Shown here one piece after another: positions 50,562 to 61,094 of a stretch of DNA of 64,000 nucleotides (position 1 is its first letter; each line of letters begins with the position of its first letter). A program made the translations under genes and the position numbers. The notes under the pieces were generated by a model, which was not told the DNA's origin, did no database searches, and saw only the letters and a list, made by a program, of their open reading frames with translations. This DNA is from Agarophyton chilense (lineage: Eukaryota; Rhodophyta; Florideophyceae; Gracilariales; Gracilariaceae). The DNA lies in NCBI GenBank assembly GCA_030374765.1, contig JARGXX010000071.1, positions 1 through 64,000 of the forward strand, given 5' to 3'.

Positions 50562-51995
50562 TCAGAAGAATAGGTTCTCTGCCGAACGTTTGACTGGTCT
50601 TTCTTTACTTTCAAACTTGATTACCATAGGTGGACCATCCACCAGTGGATCCCAACCTAGACGAACGCGAAAGAAGTCCTTGAATTCTAGAACCAATCTC
50701 TTCAATGATCTTTTGTATTCAGCATATATAGCTTTACAAGCACGTTCCATTGCAGTGGAGGTAGTGGAATCGAGTTCTTCTTCGTCATGTTCTCTCATTT
50801 GGAGATCCTTATGATCGATATCGTCATCTTCCTTCTAAGCAAAATCGATATTCGAGACGATATTTCAAAAACGAGGCGGCGCTTCGGAGGTATCATTTTT
50901 TCTTCCTTGCTTTATTCGGTAAGAAGTCGGATTCCTACTTTTACAATCTTGACAGAAGACTCCTCTTGATCAAGCGCTCCATACTCAATGAAATAGAGAT
51001 GGTCGATGATACTTGCGATAAATTCTTTGACATCTAGACTAGAATGTACCAGGAAAGGATCTCCAAGCACAATTCCACCGGAGCAATGGGTTCCTGGTAG
51101 GAGAAGTTGGTCCATACAAAGCATTATGTATGCCTTCATATTTCTGAGACGGCAAGAACCAGCGACTGTCTTGATTGTGGGACTTAGTTGAACCATCCCA
51201 GGGGATTTGAAAAGATGTCCATCGAGGGTTTTATGCTCTTCGGGCAGTCTTTCAGTCAGGGTTCTTCATTGGACTCAGTGTGAATGCATGGCGTTGCTCT
51301 TTTCTTCCTGTAAGAAGTACTTGGGCTCCAGGACGCACTTGAGAACCCCTTTGACTTGGTCGGTGGACTTGACTTTCCTGGATCATAAAACTTGCGGAGA
51401 GTGTAGAAACGTTCGCAAGTTTCAGCTTTTTTTTGAAAATGTTCACAAACCCCAAAACACGTGTCTCCTAGATCGTATTGGGCCTGCTTTAGGGCATCGT
51501 GGATGGGGTTTTTGAGTTCCGGTGGTTGTAACACTGAAAGAATATGTCTAACAGCCATTTTCGGAACTTTTGCGACGAAATCCCATCCGTGTCGTTCGCA
51601 TAGGTCTAAATATTGCGTCTGAAACATGATGATAGGCAAGCGTGCGCTAGTTTCGTGGGCATTGAGCTTCACTCTCTTCTTCACTTCGGCCAATGGCATC
51701 ACCGTCCAAAACAGCTTTGCACCCTGAGGGCACTCAAATTTTGCTCGACGATATCATCCGTGAGTTAGACGACAGAAGCTACCGCTTTGCCAAATACTTG
51801 AGATCGAACCATAGAGCGGAGAAAGAATGCATTAAAACAACTTGACCACGGAACAGGATTCATTCCGCCTTGCGCAACTACAGCGACTTCGTACGATGCT
51901 CTTTCGCCATGAAAATCGTGAAACGACTTGCGAGAGATGCTTGAAATACGAGGTTCTTGAATAAGTGCGAAGAACTTTCCATAATTCGCAGGCAT
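50562..51995 (-). pseudogene. E3 Gag and protease-region relic
   Basis: Three Gag-like and protease-region pieces. 51765-51995 and 51256-51702 look like Gag by position, the latter ending in a Ser/Lys-rich stretch. 50912-51196 is the protease position, but I do not see the active-site D-S/T-G. 50562-50798 links to RT (LVDGPPMVIKFESKERPV). The domain calls rest mainly on order relative to RT. Confidence 0.5.
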
Positions 51996-52073
51996 TCATT
52001 CCATATGGGTACAGCTGAACTGCGCTGATTTACCAGATATAGCTTTTGGGAGATTGTACCGGTAGAGTCGAGT

Positions 52074-52328
52074 TGATACGATAAGTAGGGTGAAACAGAC
52101 GAGGTAGGTAGAGAGTGGTTGTCTCAATGTCACTTCGGAGTCCCATGCGAACTGTGTCCATTTTTTTTGGTAAAGCACGGTATTTATACTAAAGTTTCAG
52201 GGTCCCTGACATTTGGTCCTTTTCAGCATTAGGCCTGCATGAAATTATGAAGTAGCATTCCTGTTAAAGTCAGACATTCGAAGCCAATGAGTTTGCCGTG
52301 TAGAGGCCCCGCTGGACCAACTCACCAC
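52074..52328 (-). repeat. E3 5' LTR (right copy)
   Basis: About 255 bp, partner of the left copy. The expected primer-binding site just inside it (to the left) is not recognisable. Confidence 0.75.
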
Positions 52329-52871
52329 AATTGTGCCATCGAAAACCCGTGAAATTTTCGTGCCCACTCTAACCTTCCCTGAACATGTCTAGGTATCAAT
52401 TCTGGTGCTATTTTATATCTTCATTTACTTCATAGTTGTAAAGTCTTTCAATACCCGTTGCATACGCCCAGTAGTCACTGGAAAATTGAGGTTTTTGTTT
52501 TAGTTGATATGTAAAATAATGTTCTTTTGCTGCTTCGCGGAGAAGAAGACGATGAGAATTTTGGGATAACTTACAATTGTTCTATGTGTTACAGTTTTTC
52601 CGTATTCTTTTCTATTCTTGCTTCGGTTTGTCTTGTTAGCCTTTTTGTTGAAAGAAAAGTTTTCTTTAAGTTGAGCATCAATGAAACCGTTTTCTTAAGG
52701 GACCAGACACAGTTTCCTACCCATTTCAGGCTGCGTCCGGAATTAGAAATGTAAGAAGAAGATGCGTACTATGCTTTTCAGTTGGTTTTGTTTATCTATT
52801 GAAAGAACGTGTGGTTACACCGGTCATAATTGTTCTATTTTAATTTCGTGTTCTGAGTAATCGCTTTTCAT
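52329..52871. other. Spacer between E3 and the copia relic
   Basis: About 540 bp, AT-rich. The 75-codon ORF at 52527-52754 has a hydrophobic stretch (SFSVFFSILASVCLVSLFV) but no recognisable family. It ends in a short telomere-like tract. Confidence 0.5.
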
Positions 52872-52892
52872 AAAACCTCTAAACCCCTAAAC
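52872..52892 (+). repeat. Short telomere-like tract at the edge of the copia relic
   Basis: AAAACCTCTAAACCCCTAAAC, about two and a half telomere-type units, lies directly before the point where similarity to 58101-58223 begins. The C-rich strand is on +, as in the terminal blocks. Confidence 0.8.
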
Positions 52893-53147
52893 TTTATTCG
52901 AGAATCTGCATTCTCCGGCTTGAGCCGCATCTATCTATTCTTCATCTGTTCACCATTACAGCGGTTTCCCTCATTACACCATCCCTCGTAAGATCAGACT
53001 CATGGCGACCAGCAATCTTACAACAGTCATGAGCCCAGCCCTGAACTCTGTTCCGAGGAAACCGACCGGTCCACCTCCTTCACTCCAGATTCCAACAAAT
53101 TCATTTGGCGACAAAAAGTCCGTCGCTGGGTACACATTGTCTCCCGC

Positions 53148-54041
53148 ATGGCCACAGGTGGATGTAAGCATGCGAAGGCTACGCAATCAGCACTTGGAAA
53201 TAACCTTTATCTAGCAGTCGACGAGTTGACAAGATATCTCCTCGACCATGCCATCGAGACAGGGATCCTCGATTTGAAACCCGATGTCACAGACCCTCTG
53301 CAGTGTAAGATGATCGACACATTCATCTCTATAGTCGCTGAAGACACACCTACGGAAAGCGTCCAGCGACTTGTCAGCATGCTCCAGAATGTCCACAACT
53401 GCACGCGAAAATATTCGGAATCATCTTCTACATACGCGAGATGGTTCAAAGGTCGTGCTAGTTTGTACCTCAACAACTGTAGTAAAAGGAATTTCATGCA
53501 AGATACTCAGTTATTTGCTATGATCCTTTTGAAGAACATTCGACTACCGGAAATTACTCTCAATTACATAATCCTTCAACTTATCAGTGAAGCGTCACTT
53601 GTAACACGCAAGACGCCAGAGATCCTTTCAATCAAACGCACTAGCCTCGTATACCTGCGGAATGAACTATCTGTCATTCTTGACTCCGTGAGTAGTGATA
53701 ATGGCACTGTTGACGATGCTTGGTCTTCAGTATCTCTCAGTGTGAACCATCTGGATATGATCTACGAAGATACTGGAGTCGTTCGTAATCAAGAAAGTAC
53801 GATGCTCCCCAAAATATCCCTCGATGCTGCTACGAGAAGAGTTAGTGAAGTGATCGTCAGTGTACCTGGTGAATCTCACAATAGCACTGAAGTGGCTCCT
53901 CGTGCAACTCTAGGTAGCATGCTCGGAAAAAGGCATTACGGATCGGATGACAGGAAGCGTCAAATCCCTCGAGGTGAAGGTCCAAAGGCATCCTCTCCTT
54001 GTTGTGCCTATGGGAAAGTAGGGCATTGGTGGAAGGATTAG
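53148..54041 (+). CDS. E4 Gag-like ORF (297 codons)
   Basis: Longest open frame of E4. No certain domain, but it lies where copia Gag is expected. The C-terminus has RKRQIPRGEGPKASSPCCAYGKVGHWWKD, in which C-x2-G-x2-GH resembles a decayed CCHC knuckle (C-x2-C-x4-H-x4-C). The upstream frame at 53002 (MATSNLTTVMSPALNS) overlaps and may be the true N-terminus before a shift. Confidence 0.5.
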   Translation: MATGGCKHAKATQSALGNNLYLAVDELTRYLLDHAIETGILDLKPDVTDPLQCKMIDTFISIVAEDTPTESVQRLVSMLQNVHNCTRKYSESSSTYARWFKGRASLYLNNCSKRNFMQDTQLFAMILLKNIRLPEITLNYIILQLISEASLVTRKTPEILSIKRTSLVYLRNELSVILDSVSSDNGTVDDAWSSVSLSVNHLDMIYEDTGVVRNQESTMLPKISLDAATRRVSEVIVSVPGESHNSTEVAPRATLGSMLGKRHYGSDDRKRQIPRGEGPKASSPCCAYGKVGHWWKD

Positions 54042-54360
54042 CCTTTCTGTGCAGAGGAGATGCCAAAGCGATTCGCGATAGCCGACATTCAAATCCCGAA
54101 ACTGAGGAGGCCAATCCGAAAGCACCTATCGATGAGCCTGTCACCAAACACCCCAGACAATTTCCCGCGTTTTTTCGTCAATAGGATCAGCTCAGCTCCC
54201 AGCTGATGCTAATCCCATATTGGACCAAAGAGCTCCAACCTGCACAGGTGGAATAAACAATGCGGCTAAGTTATGTGGGATTCATGGAATGCCATTACGC
54301 CTAAATGAACCAAGAGAGATTTATATACATGGCTAGGGTCAAGACTGTCTTGAGGCGAAA

Positions 54361-55302
54361 TTGATAACATGCTCATGGACATTTATCATGTTTGATATCG
54401 ATGGAAAGCCTACATCTCGGGCTTTCGATTCGGTTCCAGGTTCATCGCTACTTATTCTGGGCTTGGATATTAAGCAGGATTGTGACACCTTCAATCGTGG
54501 TGAATTGCCTCAAATCGTACTCCTACTTCCTAGTGATACCTCGCCCCGGAGACTACTCACATATATCACGAAAGAAAAAGTTGCCCCACGCTTTTGTGTA
54601 GAGATTGCTCCTCATTAAAGGACTACCATCGGTTCCTTCGTGGCAAGTATCCGGAATCGACTTGCACTCTCTACGGCCAAAAAGGTCCATCTCTTTACCC
54701 ATGCAAGCTCCGACGAAATGAAGAACCTCCATGATAAGGCAGGTATGCTGACGACGGAACTCGCAGAAGCTTTCAATAATTTTTTTAATGCGTGCGAGAT
54801 TTGTGCCTCCGAAGGACGACCTAGACATAAGAAGAAGATCTCCATCTCTTACATCAACGAGGCCTTCAACCAGGAAATCCAAGTCGACTATATGTGGGTC
54901 GATTTTCATGGTAAGAAACATATTGTGCTGAATATTGTCGATACCGGCACAGCCTACTGAGAACGTTGCATCTCCCAAAACTACACGGCAAAAGTAAGGG
55001 CTTATATGATGCGACAGATGTGGATAGACCTACATGGATCTCGAGCGAGATTTGGCTCAGATCCCGAGTTCCAGATTTCGACGCTGAGGCGCTTCCTCCA
55101 GTAGCATGATATCACTATGCTCCCTCATCCAGCCCGACGTCAAAATAAGACCGGTATAGTCGAAATAAATACCGTGGTCTTTAAGAATATCTTCTATCTT
55201 CTAGCTCGGGAACTCCCTGAAGCAACCCTTGAGGCCGTCATATCCCGATGTTCGTTCCTCACCAACATCTTTTCGGGATCAAAAATTCTGAGTGCATTCT
55301 AA
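54361..55302 (+). pseudogene. E4 protease-region and integrase relic
   Basis: 54361-54618 is in protease position (SSLLILGLDI) without a clear active site. 54640-54960 has LHDKAG...FFNACEICASEGRP, the zinc-binding segment before the integrase core, then IQVDYMWVDFHGKKHI, in which the first catalytic Asp can be placed. 55117-55302 has RRQNKTGIVEINTVVFKNI, the block around the last catalytic Glu. Stops separate the pieces. Confidence 0.7.
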
Positions 55303-55587
55303 CTGGCTAGAGGATGCTCCCCATCTGTCATCGGCATCCCGACCACTCTTATCACTCAGGATCTCCTGGATGCTCACTGTGAGCAAGAGTCCCTTCGTGC
55401 GATCCAACAACTGCTGAAATCAAGGGAAACTAATACTATCCCCAGTCGCCTTCTCCCTCCCGGCACCGACTTTTTTCTTTTCTTTAATACTACTAGTAAT
55501 AATCAACGTACGGAATGGATTCCTGCGAAGGTGGAAAGTGCTCAGTGCGACCGCGTATGGTGTCGCCGCTAGCCGCGTGGTCCTGCT

Positions 55588-57356
55588 ATGGCCTTGGCTT
55601 ACGAAGACATTCGCTTAACCCCCTCGCATCTCCTATCAACCGCATTGATGAGCAGCGACGTGGACACACCCGGTGACATCAACCCACCGGAACCCGCCAT
55701 GCCTCCCGCACCACTACCAAAGCCCCCACCGAGAGCTACCACCACTGTCACTTTCGATGACCCACCCACTACTATCCCAGACGACCCACCTCCTGCTGCC
55801 CCCCTCAAACTACGCGTGAACCTGGTTATTGCCTCACAAACCGATGTGCCATTCCACACCTCACTCTTCGCATCCAGAGGTACCGTTTATCCCTCACGTG
55901 ACATCGGCGACTCCACTGTTGACCAAGCTACCGAGCACTCTGGCGACTTGAAGTCTTCCCTCCAGGATGTGCTCAAAAACATTCACGCCGAGATCAGGAA
56001 TGCCCAAGTTTCCCGCCGCAAGCTTGAGGTCGTACCTCCGTGGGTAATAGAAGACGCATTACGCCGCAAACACGACTCAAATTGGAAGGAAGCATACATA
56101 CCCATCCCGGAGGTCGACGTCCCCACTAAAGCCAATATCATCACCTCCCATGTTTTATACAAAATCAAGAAAGAGGTTAGCCGGACCCGTAGTATGTAGT
56201 CGCGACTAGTGCCGCACGGCAACCGTGATGATGAAAAGGATGACATCAGGAAAAATTCGTCCACCGCCCAGTTTCCCGTGATTCGTATACTACTTAGCTT
56301 GGCAACACTCTTTTGCTTCCGATTAGAACATATAGACGTGAAGGGAGCATACGTAGAAAGTGGTCCTCTCAATCGCCCGATTTTTGTCAGGCTCCCTCGT
56401 GAATGGCAAATGCTCTACTCGTCGATACGTTCCGCACTCAGGTGCCTTATAAAGCTCCCATACGGAATCGTCGAGGCCGGGCTCCAACAGCAGAAGGTGT
56501 TTGAGAGCGGGCTTCTAAACGAGGCTGGATTAGAACTCGTGTTCGGAGTAAGCCAACTATACCTCAAGCGTAGTACTGATGGCCGAACCATCCTGATTGT
56601 GTCCAAAGTCACCGACGACTTGCTACTGGCCGGAACCACTTCAGCCATTCATCAATTCTAAGGCCTCATGCAAGAGCGGTTGAAGATCCGCAAAGTATGC
56701 GTTGATACTACTATCCTGTGCATGTAAAATTTGCCGGCACTTCAACGGGAGTATCACGATGAACATGGAGGAATACGCAAGCGATATCCAACTGATCCCC
56801 CTGACACGATCAGGCCGCAAGGAATCCGACTCTTGAGCAACCAAGGAGGAGATGGACCGCTGCAGCGGACTTGCAGTTGAGATAATCTGGCTGGGAGGAG
56901 GTGTTCTGCCACAAGCGACCTCTACAGCGTCGTACCTTCAACAGAACCTCGCCCTACTCAAGGTCTGCCATCTGCGCGACGCAAATGTCATGCTCAAAGA
57001 ACTCGGTCGTCTGCAGCCAGCTGTATCCTTCCGTCTCCCACCAAAGCCGATCCGCGATACCTATCTGGCGACCCTTCTTAGATGCGTCTTTCAGTATCGG
57101 TAGGGCGCAGAGCTACGGCCAGACTGGTATTATTTCCAACCTATGCTTCCCAACGACAGAGGCACCTTCTGTTTACCACATCCTCGACTGGTCCAGCCAC
57201 AGGCATCCACGCGTAAGCCACTCATCGTTTGGCGCAGAGATACTGGCCTTTGCAGTCTCCAACGACCGCGGGTTTCATCTACGGAGCTCAATGGGATCCC
57301 TGGACACCGAGAGCCTAATGAAGCACGTGGTGCACGTCGATTCCAGAGGGCTGTAA
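55588..57356 (+). pseudogene. E4 reverse transcriptase and RNase H relic
   Basis: The first ORF (55588-56199) is a Pro-rich linker followed by WKEAYIPIPEVDVPTKANI and SHVLYKIKKE, the start of copia-type RT. After a frame change, 56209-56661 reads PHGNRDDEKDDIR, HIDVKGAYVESGPLNRPIFV, LPYGIVEAGLQQQKVF and VTDDLLLAG, the last being the catalytic block. RNase H remnants follow at about 57190-57320 (RVSHSSFGAEILAFAVSNDRG). At least three frame changes make it inactive. Confidence 0.8.
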
Positions 57357-58223
57357 GACACCATCACGTCCTTGCACGAAGGTAGGGAATAAAGTCTACG
57401 CCAAAATGTTGAGCGTGTACGCAACAGCTTTGAAAGTCAAGATTTGGACGTGCTAAGCTCGGTGCCTGGGAGCGAAAAAATCCCTTACGCCCCAACGGAA
57501 CCCAACTTGCCGATGCATAGGACTTTAAATGAAATTTCTTCCTCAGGGATCTTGACTACTGATGTCCATACCGGCTATAAATTGGATAGCAGCACTTGGA
57601 AGTGACGCCACTAGTATCACAACTAGGGAAGGATGATGTTCATTCAACCCCCACATCGTATATTACATAGCTTGATAGTCCCTTTTATCATTCTATCGCA
57701 GTTAAGAACGCTGTCAAAGCTACTGGGGGGTGTATCAGACTAATGGTGTCGGGATGACACAGTGCCACAGTGTCGACGAGCAGAAAGGACTTGTGAAATG
57801 ATCACAAAGAAATGCAACTACAAACCGAAACCGGTAATGCAATCAGACAAGAGCACGGGAGTGTTAAATGCACCAGACTACAGCACGAGAGCGGCAATTC
57901 AAGCGTGGAAAATGCAACATAGGGGATCCCCAGAAGCATCTAGCAGGTAATAGGTAGCAGGACGTGAACGTGTGCGGACAGCAAGCAAAATAGTATTTAT
58001 ACGGAGCATAGAACAAGTAGCATGGGGAGAAATGAAGTGGATGGAGGAAGTTGATGGAGGAGATGAATGAGCGCCACCTCTTCTCCCCACTTTCTTAACC
58101 TTATTCGAGAATCCCTATTCTCTGGCTTGTGCCGCATCTGTCTATTCTTCATTTACCTACCATTACAACCTCCCTCGGTACACCTTTCCTCGTGAGGTCA
58201 GACTCATGTCGACCAGCAATCTT

Positions 58224-60319
58224 TCAAAAAGAGTAATGTATGGCTAAATATGACGGTATCAAGCAACAAACGGACCGGGAAACTGGAAAAACATGAGGGT
58301 GTTCTATTCCCATATCGGTCACTATACATGACACACCATGTGTTACAGATTACTTGTACTGTCTACCAAAAAGAACCACTTTTATTTCTTATCCATATAT
58401 TTTCATATTCAGTTAGATAGCTTCATTATACATAAATATGAAAAAGAAATATGCACCCTGTGCAAACATAAGCGAACCATATCAAAATATGAAGCAAATA
58501 TACATCCGAAAGAAGTAGAAACCCCCACAAATGATCTTAACCTTTACAATATATGTCTCTTAATTCATCCTCTCGCCTCAACGCCTTACACAGATACTTG
58601 GTTTATCCCAAAAATAGAAGGTCTAACAGTTTTACGCTTTTGAAGATAATGAAACGGCGACATCTAGAGCCCTAGCTCTACCATTGTGGTAAAAGTGTGG
58701 GGGGTATTCCGACCCCCTAATTCTCCTCCAGATGCACCATTCTTGTAAGTACACTATGTATTTCGTCTCCTACGCATACTTTCATCCATGGCCTTTTGGA
58801 AAACTCATTTCGTCATAGAACAAGTTCCCATAGAGCGCACAACAATGTTCCAACTCCACAGTAAAGTACGGTTTTCATATGAATACAGCTCTCATAACTC
58901 ATATTCTTGCAAGTGCTACGTGAATCCTTGCTCATGTTCATATTATGCGACAAACTGCCGCGAAACCTCAACACCAAAAACACCAATGTACAATCAACAA
59001 AAAATACAAAGACACTGGAATACATCAACCTTGATACTATTCCACTGCATGAAAAAGACTTATCAAATGCTGTTCGGAAAACGAGGTTGTGGTAACGGTA
59101 AGTGCAACTCATACAATTTTCTTCTTCGAATAACTACGAATGTTCCATGGAAGATTTTTTGATTCAGTGGGCATGGGGTAGGGCGAAAACTGTTGTTGTC
59201 TTCCGTTGAGTTTCTCAGAAGTGCGCCTTAGTCATGAAGACAGGTGACATAGCGCATTGTTTGTATCCTCTTCTCGGACAAACAACCACAAATATGTCAT
59301 CCTTCTTAGATTTGGCTTTCGAAGTATTGTTTCGAGTTGTGACCTCTAATGGTAACAAATTGTTCCAAATATATAATTGCCCATGGCGGAGGAAATGAAA
59401 GTATCTGCGAAACTCATCGCAAAGTATGGAACAGATGTTTTTGCATTCAGAGGAATTCTTCGTACAGCAGATAATACTCGAATACGAGTCTATAGTTTCA
59501 AAGATCGGAGTACGCAGAATGCATACTAAAATGAGTTTACACAAGACACTGAAGTGACGAATCTTCTCTTGTGAAGCTTCAGAGACTTTATCATTCATGC
59601 AGCTCTCAATTACCCAAGTAGTTGGCAGGAAATCAATCTGTCACACGTCTCGAGGCTGTAATGGCTTTTGTTTCGCATGGAAAGTTGCACTCCTCGTGGG
59701 TAGGCGGTTTTGGGCGAAAAAGAATTTCCGAATAGTATAAAAGCAGCCAACAACCAGCTTGTGCGACCCAAGAATGTGAACTAGATGTCGACAATGGCCG
59801 TCTCAGTGGAGTTTGTCGCGATTGAATTGTTTCTCCAAGGAATACATTTGAGCGAGCGACGATGCGCTGAGTAAGCTTGCGAGCCCTACTTTTTCACTCA
59901 TCAAGGACTTTACGTTCTGATCACAACAAGCGAGAATTAATACTTGCAATAGCGGAAGAATTGGTAAACTATCGACCCCGTCGACTAGAATAGAGTCAAA
60001 TAGCTTTCGTTTACAGGGAACATGAGGACGAAATTCAACAGAAACAATGTCGTATTTCTTGTTTAGAAGAACAAATTTGCCCATGAGTTGGTTAACAATC
60101 GCAGGATGGTGGCGAACAGTTATAATAGTTTCCCGGATTGCATACGCGGATGATACAAGTGCTTTGACCGAAAATCACAGATCAAATTTGTTTCGTTTAA
60201 AGACTTTCAATATCTCTTTTACACCTTTTGATCGAGAAGAGATTCCTCCGATTCCGATACCAAACTCTTCTGTACCACAACTAGGCTCTTCTCCATTGCT
60301 ATTGGTATCTCAAATGCAC
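58224..60319. other. AT-rich spacer, no identified gene
   Basis: About 2.1 kb. ORFs at 58788-59162 (+), 59215-59598 (-) and 59803-60084 (-) have no recognisable domain. The last follows the xanthine dehydrogenase fragment on the same strand but does not resemble that enzyme. Confidence 0.5.
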
Positions 60320-61094
60320 TTTCTCAGCACACCAACTTCAGCGGAATCTCCGGGGAACAGATGGCGGCGAATGAAAGCTTTACAAGTCATACAACCCATT
60401 TTTCCGTTTACATTTGGATATTGCATCTCGAATTTAGAATGAAAGTGATGCTGCTAGAAAGAGATGAGATTCACCGATGCTCTTGCTGGAGTATATAGTG
60501 CCCTCTTCGTTTCTTCTGTCCAGAATCCGTACTTTGAAATCCTTCGGAACATCCACAAGGGCCGCTAGCATATAAGTGCCAAAGCCAAGGGTAAAACCCT
60601 TTCCTTTCGAGCCACAAATTCTCATTATTAGAGCCGCGCACAAAGTCTTGTAGGGTGCGCCAGCCTAGCTCTTGGACGGAAGCTTCATCTACCTGGGCAA
60701 TGTCGATACTCGCGTTCAAAATACGACCAATATCCATGGAAATATTTGTTCGAACCCCCTCCATCATATCTGTCAGTACATCGATTTCAGCTTCCGAATC
60801 AGCTTCACCATTTCTGGAGTATGAAAACGGCTTTCCAGTTGTTTCTGGAACAGTCAAGTTTACATCATCTATCCCAGGTGTCTTGTAGAATCCATTGGCA
60901 AGAAGATTAGCCCATTTTTCCCCTGCTTCGTGCACTGCATCTTTCCATGATGTATCTTTATCCATTTCCAAGAAAAGTTCTAAATGTTCCCTCAGAGTTC
61001 TACAAAAAATTTGCCCGGCCATACCGCATATATCTCTTGAAGCTGATGCAGCTTTTGGGGATGCGTTCGAAATCTGGTCTGTTTCATAAATCAC
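60320..61094 (-). pseudogene. Xanthine dehydrogenase fragment, C-terminal molybdopterin domain
   Basis: The minus-strand frame from 61094 gives SPKAASASRDICGMA, GFYKTPGI, GKPFSYSRNGEADSEAEIDV, TNISMDIGRILNASIDIAQV and VQELGWRTLQDF, in the order of the last molybdenum-domain segment of xanthine dehydrogenase, which oxidises hypoxanthine and xanthine to urate. A frameshift near 60600-60640 leads to GFGTYMLAALVDVPKDFKV, then YSSKSIGESHLFLAASL, matching the family motif GEPPLF that carries the catalytic Glu (kept here). After another stop, FPGDSAEVGVLRKC resembles the C-terminal SPATPE-IR-AC block. The 5' two-thirds of the gene are absent; upstream TTTTTCACAG could be a splice acceptor or just the breakpoint. 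Probably a dead fragment. Confidence 0.72.

Larger units (their letters stand above)
47406..52328 (-). mobile_element. E3: decayed Ty3/gypsy element
   Basis: Bounded by imperfect direct repeats of about 250 bp (47406-47655 and 52074-52328). They share GGTAGGTAG/TAGGGTGAAA at one end, CACGGTATTTATACTAAAGT, CAGCATTAG and CCAA-TCA-CACA at the other; both start TG and end CA. Flanking bases (CACGT, ATTGT) do not match, so no target duplication survives. Minus-strand order: Gag (51995 to 51256), protease region, RT, RNase H, integrase, C-terminal binding domain. Every domain has stops or frameshifts, and the LTRs are clearly diverged, so it is old. It belongs to a different gypsy lineage from E1 and E2. 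Confidence 0.8.
52894..58223 (+). mobile_element. E4: decayed Ty1/copia element
   Basis: Plus-strand order is Gag-like ORF, protease region, integrase, RT, RNase H, which is copia order (integrase before RT). Bases 52894-53020 match 58101-58223 (TTATTCGAGAATC...GACTCATG...CGACCAGCAATCTT). Since this match includes the Gag start codon, the right copy is not a simple 3' LTR; it may be the start of a second copy or the LTR may extend into the leader. Full LTR borders and a target duplication were not found. All domains are frameshifted except Gag. Confidence 0.75.

Noticed and set aside
58650-58735. Possible tRNA (GAGCCCTAGCTCTACC and GGTATTCCGACCCCC)
   Set aside because: The A-box-like and B-box-like words are on the wrong strand order relative to each other and no cloverleaf could be formed.
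60047-60442. Plus-strand 131-codon ORF overlapping the xanthine dehydrogenase fragment
   Set aside because: No domain; the minus strand carries the recognisable protein similarity.
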